NCBI GenBank assembly: GCA_034437895.1
Contig: DAOTTO010000520.1
Location: 1 to 22,353 of the forward strand
Source of the DNA: JANRLJ01 sp034437895
GTDB taxonomy: Bacteria; Chloroflexota; Anaerolineae; Aggregatilineales; Phototrophicaceae
Direction: 5' to 3'
Length of the DNA: 22,353 nucleotides
This document shows, one piece after another, positions 1 to 7,825 of the stretch; within the stretch, counting starts at the first letter, position 1, and every line of letters begins with the position of its first letter. The notes under the pieces are model-generated. The model saw only the letters and a program-made list of their open reading frames with translations, was not told the origin of the DNA and did not search any database. A program made the position numbers and the translations under genes.

Positions 1-116
1 TTACCCCACCCCTAAATCCCCTCCCCATTGCATGGAGAGGGGACTTCAAGATGCGTTTTTCTCCCCCTCTCCAATACTTGGAGAGGGGGCCGGGGGGTGA
101 GGTAAGCGAAAGTCCT
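1..116 (-). mobile_element. MITE-like element, family 1, truncated by window edge
   Basis: This is a GC-rich palindromic element in the opposite orientation to the complete copy at 11998-12132. Its reverse complement matches that copy at 115 of 116 positions; the one difference is in the second hairpin loop. The terminal inverted repeat end AGCGAAAGTCCT is at 105-116. The other end should lie about 19 bases left of the window. Inside are two hairpins built from C-tract/G-tract arms, one with loop AATACTT and one with loop ATTGCAT. There is no coding capacity. It lies directly upstream of the esterase-like gene at 169. Confidence 0.8.
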
Positions 117-168
117 GCACTTAAGACTTAAAACTGATGACTAAAAACTCAACACCCGGAGCGGACAC

Positions 169-1371
169 ATGCCCAACTGGACATCTTTCGAGTTATTTCT
201 AGGCGAAGCCTTTCAAACGCCAGCCGAGCAGCGACAGGCACTTGTCGATTCATTGGTACGTGAACGATCAGAATGGCCTTGGACGGAAGCCAATGGACGC
301 GCCACCTTCATTCATGTTGATCTCGGCACACCATCGCAGAGCGTGGCGGTCAATCTGGATACGATCAATACCGATCCGCCTTTCGCGCCGATGACAAAAT
401 TGGAAGGCACAACGCTCTGGTATGTAACGCTGGACTTCACGATGGATGCGCTGCTGGATTATATGATCGTCATCAATGACCCGATGACTCCGTTAGAAGG
501 TGAGCGCGACCTGTTGGGGCGCATCAACTACTACTGGCATGTTGATCCGCTGAATCCGGTCAAGATGACGACCCCGCAGATGAATGTCTCGGTGTTGCAC
601 ATGCCGGATGCCCGTCCGTTCCCGGATTGGACGCGCATGGGGCGGGTGCCGCGTGGCAAGGTCTATGAACACAGCACCAACAGCGCCCAACTCGGTTTTA
701 CCGGACGTAAAACATGGGTATATACCCCACCCGATTATGATAGCAATATACGGGCGTATCCCCTACTGGTATTCCAAGATGGACAGTGGGCGGTGGGGCC
801 ACTGCAAATGCCGTATATCGCCGATGTGCTGATTAAACACAAAATGATGGAACCGAGCATCATCGCCATGCAGCAAAGCGGCAATCAAAACAGCCGCATC
901 AACGATTACGTCAGCAACGATAAACATTATTTGTCGATTTTGGTGGAACTGCTGCCATTTTTGCAAAGCCAATACCGCATCGATTCATCTAATCTAGGGA
1001 TTGGCGGTGTGGGTCCGGGGGCGATTGCAGCGGCTCATGCCGCGCTGAAGAATCCGGCAGTGTTCGGGCATTTGATAATGATTTCGCCACCTCTCGGTAA
1101 GGGAATCGCGCAGGAACAGCTTCGGCAGATGGCAGAACGCTTCCAGACGGCGCGGGTGCTGCCCCGCCGCATCTTCCAATCCGTTGGACGCTATGAGAGT
1201 CGCTCGCGTTTTAACCTTCCAGCACAGGTTTTAAACGGCATCCTCAGCCAGCGCCCGGATACCGATTATAAGTTTGTCGAGACGGGCAGCGGTCATGGGC
1301 TGGTCGGTTTCCGGGGTATTTTGCCGGAGGCGCTTTCGTGGGCGTTCCCCGAAGACGGAATCGACCAATAA
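169..1371 (+). CDS. Enterochelin-esterase-like alpha/beta hydrolase, probable pseudoenzyme
   Basis: The 400-residue protein has the two-part layout of the Fes/enterochelin esterase family: an N-terminal beta-sandwich part (about residues 40-150, with the 'YYWHVDPLNP' type ending) and a C-terminal alpha/beta-hydrolase esterase domain (about 175-395). Family landmarks are present: 'VYTPPDY' at 184-190, 'LLVFQDGQ' at 199-206, 'ELLPFLQSQYRI' at 260-271, and a C-terminal His in 'SGHGLVGFRGILPEALSW' (His376). Known members cleave ferric-siderophore or related esters with a Ser in a GxSxG elbow. Here the elbow reads G-I-G-G-V-G-P-G (277-284), so the Ser position is Gly or Val. There is no signal peptide, so it should be cytoplasmic. 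The ATG has GGAG seven bases upstream. It may be a binding protein or inactive; the fold call is firm and the function is unknown. Confidence 0.8.
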   Translation: MPNWTSFELFLGEAFQTPAEQRQALVDSLVRERSEWPWTEANGRATFIHVDLGTPSQSVAVNLDTINTDPPFAPMTKLEGTTLWYVTLDFTMDALLDYMIVINDPMTPLEGERDLLGRINYYWHVDPLNPVKMTTPQMNVSVLHMPDARPFPDWTRMGRVPRGKVYEHSTNSAQLGFTGRKTWVYTPPDYDSNIRAYPLLVFQDGQWAVGPLQMPYIADVLIKHKMMEPSIIAMQQSGNQNSRINDYVSNDKHYLSILVELLPFLQSQYRIDSSNLGIGGVGPGAIAAAHAALKNPAVFGHLIMISPPLGKGIAQEQLRQMAERFQTARVLPRRIFQSVGRYESRSRFNLPAQVLNGILSQRPDTDYKFVETGSGHGLVGFRGILPEALSWAFPEDGIDQ

Positions 1372-1377
1372 GCCGAA

Positions 1378-1620
1378 TTACTGCGTAACACGCACCATTT
1401 CCTGCGTGGCGGTCACTTCTTGCGGTGCCGGCGCGGCGGTGATTTTGTGTGCGCTCAAGCGAATCTTGAGGCTGGCGAAATAGGCAGCGACAATCTTGAG
1501 GCTAGAAGGACGCGGCGCGGCGCTCTTAATCAGGCGGATGGCTTCCATCTGCTGATGAATCTCATTGAGATGATGTTGGGTATGAACAATAAGCTCGTAA
1601 TCTGGTCGGATGGGCTTCAT
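1378..1620 (-). CDS. Small hypothetical protein
   Basis: This 80-residue protein is convergent with the esterase-like gene, and only six bases separate the stop codons. Start choice: ATG at 1620 has AAAAGGAAA on the minus strand with about seven to nine bases of spacing, a fair ribosome site. The N-terminal half is polar and His/Gln-rich ('HTQHHLNEIHQQ'), a short amphipathic middle follows ('SSLKIVAAYFASLKIRL'), and the tail is Thr/Val-rich. No family is recognised and no signal peptide or clear membrane span is seen. Overlapping plus-strand frames lack ribosome sites. It is probably a real lineage-specific gene. Confidence 0.55.
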   Translation of the reverse strand: MKPIRPDYELIVHTQHHLNEIHQQMEAIRLIKSAAPRPSSLKIVAAYFASLKIRLSAHKITAAPAPQEVTATQEMVRVTQ

Positions 1621-1651
1621 GATGCGCTTTCCTTTTCAACCATGCTTTGTC

Positions 1652-1679
1652 TTTACACGATATGCACAGCATAGTTCAA
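1652..1679 (-). promoter_or_regulatory. Possible promoter for the small minus-strand gene
   Basis: On the minus strand TTGAAC (1679-1674) is followed after 16 bases by TGTAAA (1657-1652), about 30 bases before the ATG at 1620. The -10 match is four of six, so this is only a candidate. Confidence 0.35.
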
Positions 1680-1885
1680 GGCATGGGTGAGCGTCTCCAC
1701 CCGAATGGGGGGAGTTGTGAGGGGGGATTGTTATTAGATGAGGTTTAAGCCACGTTAAGCAGCCTGAGCTTCTCATATCAACACAATTTTCCCCAAAAAT
1801 GGCCTCATTTTTTATCTAAGAAGGCTATTTCTGACCTTGATTACGATTTAGACTCTGTAGAATCCTATAGAGTCGCTATTTTCCT
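1680..1885. other. Intergenic stretch with no recognised gene
   Basis: Between the divergent small gene and the S1 promoter there is a G-tract run (about 1706-1730) and AT-rich DNA with a T6 run near 1809. No open frame with a ribosome site and no strong hairpin or repeat was seen. Confidence 0.5.
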
Positions 1886-1914
1886 TTGCAGAGTAGGTTT
1901 TCACTAGGTATAAT
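1886..1914 (+). promoter_or_regulatory. Sigma-70-type promoter of the S1 gene
   Basis: A perfect -10 hexamer TATAAT (1909-1914) is preceded by TTGCAG (1886-1891) with exactly 17 bases between. The -35 box is weak. This would give a leader of roughly 145 bases before the ATG at 2069. Confidence 0.7.
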
Positions 1915-1920
1915 AGTTGT

Positions 1921-2068
1921 GGACTATATGTTTGAAATTTGACCGCTCGCGACAGGACGCTGATCGCCCGCTATTGGAAAGGAGGAAGGCGTGCCTTAAA
2001 CCCACGCGCCGGGTTTAATCGCGCTACTTCTCATGACAGCTAATCAACCAGGGTTGGAGGAACACGAT
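1921..2068 (+). promoter_or_regulatory. Long 5' leader of the S1 gene with a mini-ORF and hairpin
   Basis: The leader holds an unusually strong ribosome site, AAAGGAGG (1978-1985), five bases before GTG CCT TAA (1991-1999), a two-codon reading frame with an immediate stop. This is followed at once by the hairpin AAACCC-acgcgcc-GGGTTT (1998-2016). The gene's own ribosome site GGAGG is at 2056-2060. E. coli S1 represses its own mRNA through the leader; whether this leader does so is inference. Confidence 0.45.
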
Positions 2069-3562
2069 ATGATGCCTTCCGCCGAAGATCAATTGACCCC
2101 CGAAGTACCTTCTTCATCCGATGCAGGATCAGATGCGGAGACTTCTTCAAATACCCAAGCGCGTTCTGATGCGCTTGCCGCAGCCGCTTCGCTGGAGTCC
2201 GTCCCTGAAGAAGCGCTTGCTGATGCTGTAGACAATATAAACACCGATCCGGCGCTCTCTGCCGAGGATGCCGGAGAACTCAGCGCTCCGCCCAGCGCCG
2301 AAGTTGATTCGGATGAATCGGATGATGACGAAGTTGCCGCCGGCACTCCCGATGACGAATTCGTGGCTGCGATGGGCGAGTCCGACGGTGGTCAGACCCG
2401 CCTTAAACGCGGTGAGCTTATTCAGGGAAAGATCATAAAAACCACGCCGACCTCGATTGAGATCGACATCGGGCTGCCGATGGAAGGGGTAATCCCGCGC
2501 CGCGAATTGGAACAGATGACACGCCAACAGCTTGAATCGTTGGTGGAAGGGCAGGAAATCACCGTTTTTGTGATTAACCCCAACGATCACAAAGGCAACG
2601 TCGTCTTGTCGCTGAATCGGGCGGCGGAAGAACTCGATTGGCAAGAGGCGGAAACGTATCGCGCCAGCCAAGAAGTGTATGAAGGCAACATCGCCGGTTA
2701 TAACAAAGGCGGCTTGATCGTGCGCTTTGGGCGGCTGCGTGGGTTCGTGCCGCAAAGCCAGATCAGCGATGATCGCCGTCGGGCGATGGAAGGCGAAACG
2801 CCCGAAGATCGCTACGGCGCGATGGTCAACGAGCATATCAATGTTAAAGTGATGGAAGTTGATCGCAGCCGCAACCGATTGATTCTTTCCGAGCGGGCCG
2901 CGACTCGTGAAAACCGCGAGAAGCGCAAAGAAGCCCTCATCAATGAACTGACCGTCGGGCAGATTTTTGAAGGCCGAGTCGTCAGCTTAGAGGACTTCGG
3001 CGCGTTTGTCGATATTGGCGGCGCGGAAGGGCTGGTGCATCTGACTGAAATTTCGTGGAAGCACGTCACGCATCCTAAAGATGTGTTGAAGGTCGGGCAG
3101 CGGGTGCGGGTGGAAGTGATCGGCGTAGACCGTGACCGCAAACGCATCGGCTTGAGCATTAAACGGCAGGAAGCGGATCCTTGGGATGAGATCGCCACGA
3201 CTTACGGACAAGGCTTTCTCGTGCAGGCAACCGTCACCAAGCTGACCAAGTTTGGCGCGTTTGCCCGTTTGGTAGAAGCCCCCGACATCGAAGGCTTGAT
3301 TCATATCTCCGAACTTTCCGAACAGCGTGTCGTCCACCCGCGTGAAGTGGTGGAAGAGGGCGAAAAGCTCACGCTGCGCGTCGTCAAGGTCGATGTTAAA
3401 AATCGCCGCCTCGGACTCAGCCTCAAGCGCGTCAACTCGGCGGAATATCTGGATGTGGATATGATGAACTATGCCACCGGCGGCAGCGATGTGCCACCCG
3501 CATCAGACGACATCCTCGCCGATGAAAGCGCGGTAAGCGACGAGACAAGCGACGAATCGTAA
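2069..3562 (+). CDS. rpsA: Ribosomal protein S1 homologue (four S1 domains)
   Basis: This is an RNA-binding S1-domain protein that likely helps the 30S subunit engage mRNA. Numbered from the ATG at 2069 (497 residues), there is a low-complexity acidic Ser/Asp/Glu-rich N-terminus (1-108). Four S1 OB-fold domains follow at about 114-184, 201-275, 296-367 and 381-454. The last two carry the classical 'FGAFVDIGGAEGLVHLTEIS' and 'FGAFARL...GLIHISELS' signatures. A short acidic tail ends the protein. The start at 2069 is chosen because GGAGG lies eight bases before it; the in-frame ATG at 2033 has no ribosome site. E. coli S1 has six domains, while four-domain forms are common in other phyla. The gene is monocistronic, with a promoter at 1886 and a hairpin terminator at 3611. 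Confidence 0.92.
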   Translation: MMPSAEDQLTPEVPSSSDAGSDAETSSNTQARSDALAAAASLESVPEEALADAVDNINTDPALSAEDAGELSAPPSAEVDSDESDDDEVAAGTPDDEFVAAMGESDGGQTRLKRGELIQGKIIKTTPTSIEIDIGLPMEGVIPRRELEQMTRQQLESLVEGQEITVFVINPNDHKGNVVLSLNRAAEELDWQEAETYRASQEVYEGNIAGYNKGGLIVRFGRLRGFVPQSQISDDRRRAMEGETPEDRYGAMVNEHINVKVMEVDRSRNRLILSERAATRENREKRKEALINELTVGQIFEGRVVSLEDFGAFVDIGGAEGLVHLTEISWKHVTHPKDVLKVGQRVRVEVIGVDRDRKRIGLSIKRQEADPWDEIATTYGQGFLVQATVTKLTKFGAFARLVEAPDIEGLIHISELSEQRVVHPREVVEEGEKLTLRVVKVDVKNRRLGLSLKRVNSAEYLDVDMMNYATGGSDVPPASDDILADESAVSDETSDES

Positions 3563-3610
3563 GTTCACCTCGTATAACAGCGTCTTAAAAATGGAACAAA
3601 CCGATGATAG

Positions 3611-3638
3611 ACAAGGGGTAATTTTGGCCCCTTGTTTA
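3611..3638 (+). terminator. Hairpin terminator after the S1 gene
   Basis: A perfect eight-base stem ACAAGGGG/CCCCTTGT (3611-3618 and 3628-3635) with a nine-base loop is followed by a short T run. It lies 48 bases after the S1 stop. The T tract is short, so efficiency is uncertain. Confidence 0.65.
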
Positions 3639-3733
3639 ACCCATTGTGAAGGTTGTTTCAAAACCCATTTAAAATTGGACTCGTTTTCTAACGTACTGTT
3701 GATGCAAAGCCTTATGCACAGGGGCAAAACTCC

Positions 3734-3742
3734 TGATATAAT
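3734..3742 (+). promoter_or_regulatory. Extended -10 promoter of clpC
   Basis: The extended -10 motif TGATATAAT (TG at 3734-3735, TATAAT at 3737-3742) lies about 100 bases before the clpC start. No good -35 box is seen 16-18 bases upstream, which fits an extended -10 promoter. I saw no CIRCE or CtsR-like operator between it and the gene. Confidence 0.6.
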
Positions 3743-3841
3743 AGGCTAAATTGTCTTACAGGGACTGGATTGTAAGTTCAAGTCATCGCTTCTTTATAAC
3801 GATAATTGCCGTTGTAGATAGACACTGGAGGTATGATTTCC

Positions 3842-6337
3842 GTGTCGAATAAAATGGAACGTTTCACCCAGCGGGCGCGGCGCGTCCTTAGCCTTGCTCA
3901 GGAAGAAGCCGAAAGGCGACAACACAACTACATCGGTACAGAGCATTTGCTCTTGGGCTTGATGCGAGAAGAAGGTGGTGTTGCCGGGCGAGTCCTGCGT
4001 GATCTTGGCTTGGAACAAAGCCGCGTAGAAGACCTTGTAGAGCGCCTAACCCGCGCCTCCACCCGAACCACCCCCATTCAGCTTGATCTTTCCCCCGGCA
4101 CCCGTAAAGTGTTGGAACTCGCTGTAGATGAAGCCCGCCGTATGGGGCATCACTACATCGGGACGGAACATCTCCTGCTCGGTCTGGTACGCCAGAGCGA
4201 AGGCGTGGCGATTGATGTGCTGAAGCGGTTAGGTGTTAGCCCAGAAGAAGTCCGGCGGCAAACGCGCCGTGTGTTGCAAGAAAGCCCGATGCAGCCACAG
4301 ACGACCAATGAAGAAAGCAAACCGCGTCCCGGCAAACCAGGGACCAAAGACAACAAAACACCTTTGGTCGATCAACTGGCGACGGATTTAACAGCCGCCG
4401 CGCAAGAAGGCAAACTTGATCCTGTTGTTGGGCGCGAGACCGAAATCGAGCGCGTGATTCAGGTGCTTTCCCGCCGCCGCAAAAATAATCCGGCGCTGAT
4501 TGGCGAACCGGGTGTCGGCAAGACGGCGATTGTGGAAGGGCTGGCGCAGCGCATCGTCAATGGCGATACCCCGCGTCCGCTGTTGAACAAGCGCGTCTTG
4601 CAGCTTGATGTCGGCTCACTGGTAGCAGGCACGATGTATCGCGGTCAGTTTGAAGAACGCCTTAAGCGCGTGATTGAAGAATTAAAATCCTCCGACAGTA
4701 TCCTGTTTATCGACGAGCTGCATATGTTGGTCGGTGCTGGGTCGGCAGGTAGTAGCGTGGATGCGGCCAATATTTTGAAGCCGGCGCTTTCTCGTGGTGA
4801 ATTACAGTGCATCGGCGCGACCACGCTCGACGAATATCGCAAGCACATCGAAAGCGATCAGGCCTTGGAACGCCGCTTCCAGCCGATCATCGTTGATGAA
4901 CCCACGATTGAAGAAACCATCGAAATCCTGCAAGGGATTAAAATCCCGTATCAGGAACATCACAACGTCGAAATTACCGACGAAGCCATCGAGCAAGCCG
5001 CGAATCTTTCCGCACGGTATGTGCCAGATCGCTTCTTACCCGATAAGGCGATTGATCTGATCGACGAGGCTGCTGCGCGTTTGCGGATGTATAAATCGCC
5101 GGAAGCCGCCCAAGTGCGTCGCGCCGAAAAAGATTTTGAAAATGTCGAAGAGGAAATCCTCTTGTTAGAGCAGGAAGGCGATCACGATGATCGTCTGGAA
5201 AGCCTGCGGATGCAGCGCGACGGTCTTCGCGCCACATTAGGCGATCTGAAAGCCAATTGGAACGAAGAAACCAACATGCCGCGCTTGATCGGTGAGGATA
5301 TTGCGGAAGTCGTCGCTATGTGGACGGGAATCCCAGTCACGCGCATCGCTGGCGAAGAAACCGCCCGTTTGATGGGGATGGAATCCGCGCTGCATAACCG
5401 CATCGTCGGGCAGCATGAAGCCATCGAAGCCATCAGCAAGGCCGTCCGCCGCGCCCGCGCTGGCTTAAAAGACCCGCGCCGCCCGATTGGGTCATTTATG
5501 TTCCTGGGGCCGACGGGCGTGGGTAAGAGCGAACTGACCAAAGCACTGGCGGAATTTATGTTCGGCAGTGAAGACGCGCTCGTCCAATTGGATATGAGCG
5601 AATTTATGGAACGGCATTCGATTGCGCGGTTGGTCGGTGCGCCTCCTGGGTATGTCGGTTATGAAGATGCCGGACAGTTGACGGAAGCCATCCGCCGCCG
5701 TCCGTACAGCATCGTCGTCTTTGACGAAATCGAAAAAGCCCATCCCGAAGCCTTTAACATGCTGCTGCAAATCATGGAAGAGGGACAGTTGACGGATGCA
5801 CGGGGTCGCCGTGTGGACTTCCGCAACTCGATCATCATCATGACGAGCAACGTCGGCGCGGATACGATCAAGCGCGGGGCATCACTCGGCTTTAGTGTTC
5901 CGCTGAACCGCGACATGACCGAAAAAGAAACCTACGATGATATGCGGAAGAACGTGATCGAACAACTTCGCCGCGCCTTCCGGCCTGAATTCCTCAACCG
6001 TGTGGACGCGAGCATCGTGTTCCGTTCACTCACACGGGAAGAAATTAAGCAGATTGTCGATTTTGAACTGAGCAAAGTCAGCGAGCGTTTGATCGAACAT
6101 GCGATTACGCTGGACGTAACAGAAGCCGCCCGCGAGTGGATTGCCGACAAGGGCTATGACCCCGAATACGGTGCGCGTCCGCTGCGCCGCCTCATCCAGA
6201 ACGAAATTGAAGATGCGCTGTCCGATGGCATCCTCGGTGGTCGCTTTACCATCGCCGGTCTCGTGCGGATTGATGCAGGTGAAGATGGCGAACTGGTGAT
6301 GGAACAAACCGAAGGCATCGCGGCGGAAGAGGTTTAG
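3842..6337 (+). CDS. clpC: ClpC-type AAA+ unfoldase (ClpP partner)
   Basis: This is an ATP-driven unfoldase that feeds substrates to the ClpP protease in the cytoplasm. Positions are numbered from the upstream ATG at 3833. Two ClpN repeats lie at about 8-150, each with a 'YIGTEHLLLGL' motif. AAA domain 1 has Walker A GEPGVGKT (224-231) and Walker B ILFIDE (290-295). A short coiled-coil middle domain typical of ClpC rather than ClpB lies at about 425-480. AAA domain 2 has Walker A GPTGVGKS (559-566) and Walker B VVFDE (628-632). An LGF tripeptide at 685-687 fits the ClpP-docking loop. Length matches ClpC. GGAGG (3827-3831) is only one base from the ATG at 3833 but ten bases from the in-frame GTG at 3842, so the GTG is preferred (831 residues). 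No ClpP gene is in the window. Confidence 0.93.
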   Translation: MSNKMERFTQRARRVLSLAQEEAERRQHNYIGTEHLLLGLMREEGGVAGRVLRDLGLEQSRVEDLVERLTRASTRTTPIQLDLSPGTRKVLELAVDEARRMGHHYIGTEHLLLGLVRQSEGVAIDVLKRLGVSPEEVRRQTRRVLQESPMQPQTTNEESKPRPGKPGTKDNKTPLVDQLATDLTAAAQEGKLDPVVGRETEIERVIQVLSRRRKNNPALIGEPGVGKTAIVEGLAQRIVNGDTPRPLLNKRVLQLDVGSLVAGTMYRGQFEERLKRVIEELKSSDSILFIDELHMLVGAGSAGSSVDAANILKPALSRGELQCIGATTLDEYRKHIESDQALERRFQPIIVDEPTIEETIEILQGIKIPYQEHHNVEITDEAIEQAANLSARYVPDRFLPDKAIDLIDEAAARLRMYKSPEAAQVRRAEKDFENVEEEILLLEQEGDHDDRLESLRMQRDGLRATLGDLKANWNEETNMPRLIGEDIAEVVAMWTGIPVTRIAGEETARLMGMESALHNRIVGQHEAIEAISKAVRRARAGLKDPRRPIGSFMFLGPTGVGKSELTKALAEFMFGSEDALVQLDMSEFMERHSIARLVGAPPGYVGYEDAGQLTEAIRRRPYSIVVFDEIEKAHPEAFNMLLQIMEEGQLTDARGRRVDFRNSIIIMTSNVGADTIKRGASLGFSVPLNRDMTEKETYDDMRKNVIEQLRRAFRPEFLNRVDASIVFRSLTREEIKQIVDFELSKVSERLIEHAITLDVTEAAREWIADKGYDPEYGARPLRRLIQNEIEDALSDGILGGRFTIAGLVRIDAGEDGELVMEQTEGIAAEEV

Positions 6338-6370
6338 CCAAGTCAGTGCTGAGTAACGAGTAATGAGAAT

Positions 6371-6405
6371 AGGGCGTATCCAAACGGGTACGCTCTATTT
6401 TGTTT
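6371..6405 (+). terminator. Rho-independent terminator of clpC
   Basis: AGGGCGTATCC and GGGTACGCTCT pair over 11 bases (two G-T wobbles) around a four-base loop, and ATTTTGTTT follows. It starts 34 bases after the clpC stop. The bases between (6343-6368) resemble the degenerate 'agtgctgagtaa' runs common in intergenic DNA of such genomes. Confidence 0.8.
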
Positions 6406-6449
6406 GTAGTGTTACCAATCGATGCCTAAATACCCCCATACCATTCGAC

Positions 6450-6478
6450 TTGCGAACAAAAGTTCCATTTGCTATACT
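6450..6478 (+). promoter_or_regulatory. Promoter of the YcaQ-like gene
   Basis: TTGCGA (6450-6455) and TATACT (6473-6478) are separated by exactly 17 bases, about 40 bases before the start codon. Confidence 0.7.
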
Positions 6479-6519
6479 CAACATACTTTTGATCGTTTGT
6501 TATCAATAGGGGGATGACG

Positions 6520-7716
6520 ATGAAAACCCTCTCGCTGGATGCGGTGCGCGGGGTGATGATCGCCGCGCAAGGGCTACAAGATGGCCCACAGCCACCCGCC
6601 ACTAAAGAAGATATACGTGCGATCATCCGGCAGATACACATGCTGCAAATTGACAGCATCAATGTTGTCGCCCGTGCGCCGTATTTTGTATTGTGGAGCC
6701 GACTCGGTGACTATAATCCGCGCTGGTTGGATGAACTCTTAGCCGAAGGCGCGTTGTTTGAACATTTTGCAAGTGCCAACTGCTTCCTGCCGATTGAAGA
6801 TTATCCTCTGTATCTTGTCGGCAGCCGGATATTCGATTGGCGCAACCCGCGTAAATGGTTGGATGAAAATCCCGCCGTTACCGAAGGCGTGTTGAATCAC
6901 ATCCGAGCCAATGGGGAAACGCGCCACACCGATTTTAAGCGCACCGACGGTCAGAAGACCACTTGGACGAACCCTAAAGAAGAGCAGATCGTGCTGGATT
7001 ATCTCGTCTATGTTGGCGAATTGATGGTTCGCAAACGCGACAATTTCCAGCGGGTCTATGATCTGCGTGAGCGTATTTTCCCCGATGCCGACAAGCTGCC
7101 TGTTGTATCCCGCGCTGAGGCTCATGACCAGTTCGTTCTCAACACGATACAGGCGCTTGGTGTGGCGAAGGCTGAATGGATTCCCAATTATTACCGCCTC
7201 AAAAACGCCGATGTCAACGCCGCCCTAAAACGCTTGGAAAAACAAGATCGCCTGATGACCGTGACCGTCGAAGGCTGGAAAACCCCCGCCTACATCCATC
7301 CTGATAACCTCAAACGGCTCGAAGCCGCCGCGAATGGCAAAATCCCGCATTCCAAAATAACCTTACTCTCGCCCTTCGACCCGCTGGTGTGGGATCGTGG
7401 TCGGACGCTTGACGTGTTCGGCTTCGACTTTCCCATCGAGTTTTATTTTCCTGCGTCTAAGCGTAAATATGGCTATTTCAGTCTGCCAATTCTGTATAAC
7501 AACGCGCTGATTGGTCGCCTCGACCCCAAAGCGCATCGCAAGGAGGGCGTTTTTGAGGTGAAATCACTTCATCTGGAACCGGACGTGAGCGTTGATGACG
7601 TGCTGGTCGCCAAACTTAGGAGTGCGCTGCGAGCCTGCGCCGATTGGCATGACACGCCGCAAGTGATTGTCAATGAGGCCAGCGAACCCGACCTCGCTGA
7701 ACTGCTCTCCGACTGA
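6520..7716 (+). CDS. YcaQ/AlkX-like winged-helix DNA glycosylase
   Basis: A 398-residue member of the HTH_42 (YcaQ/AlkZ) family, made of tandem winged-helix domains. Characterised members are DNA glycosylases that unhook interstrand crosslinks or excise bulky alkylated bases. The conserved N-terminal segment 'LQIDSINVVARAPYFVLWSR' is complete; counted from the ATG at 6514 the catalytic pair is Gln45-Ile46-Asp47. This Q-x-D form is, as I recall, that of E. coli YcaQ rather than the Q-x-Q of AlkZ. The C-terminal part contains 'LLSPFDPLVWDRGR' and 'LIGRLDPKAHR', also typical of the family. Start choice: AGGGGG (6508-6513) abuts the ATG at 6514 but is six bases from the ATG at 6520, so the latter is preferred. 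It has its own promoter and is not in an operon. Substrate specificity is inferred. Confidence 0.85.
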   Translation: MKTLSLDAVRGVMIAAQGLQDGPQPPATKEDIRAIIRQIHMLQIDSINVVARAPYFVLWSRLGDYNPRWLDELLAEGALFEHFASANCFLPIEDYPLYLVGSRIFDWRNPRKWLDENPAVTEGVLNHIRANGETRHTDFKRTDGQKTTWTNPKEEQIVLDYLVYVGELMVRKRDNFQRVYDLRERIFPDADKLPVVSRAEAHDQFVLNTIQALGVAKAEWIPNYYRLKNADVNAALKRLEKQDRLMTVTVEGWKTPAYIHPDNLKRLEAAANGKIPHSKITLLSPFDPLVWDRGRTLDVFGFDFPIEFYFPASKRKYGYFSLPILYNNALIGRLDPKAHRKEGVFEVKSLHLEPDVSVDDVLVAKLRSALRACADWHDTPQVIVNEASEPDLAELLSD

Positions 7717-7782
7717 TCTTTTAGGGTCAGATTTCACGGTTTCAGAGATAATTTCTTAATCGTATCGCTCAAAACGACCTCA

Positions 7783-7791
7783 TGTTATACT
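7783..7791 (+). promoter_or_regulatory. Extended -10 promoter of the metalloprotease gene
   Basis: TGTTATACT (TG at 7783-7784, TATACT at 7786-7791) is an extended -10 element 34 bases before the ATG. No convincing -35 is seen. Confidence 0.55.
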
Positions 7792-7825
7792 CCATAAGCT
7801 GACCTACATTGACGAGGAAACTTGA

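Noticed and set aside
2033..2068. S1 gene starting at the upstream ATG 2033
   Set aside because: No ribosome site precedes it, while GGAGG is well placed for the ATG at 2069.
2147..2836. 229-codon antisense frame across the S1 gene
   Set aside because: It is a shadow of strong codon bias in the S1 gene, with no ribosome site and no domain.
3560..3841. CIRCE or CtsR operator upstream of clpC
   Set aside because: ClpC genes in other phyla are often under HrcA or CtsR control, so I looked for TTAGCACTC/GAGTGCTAA and GGTCAAA repeats, but found neither.
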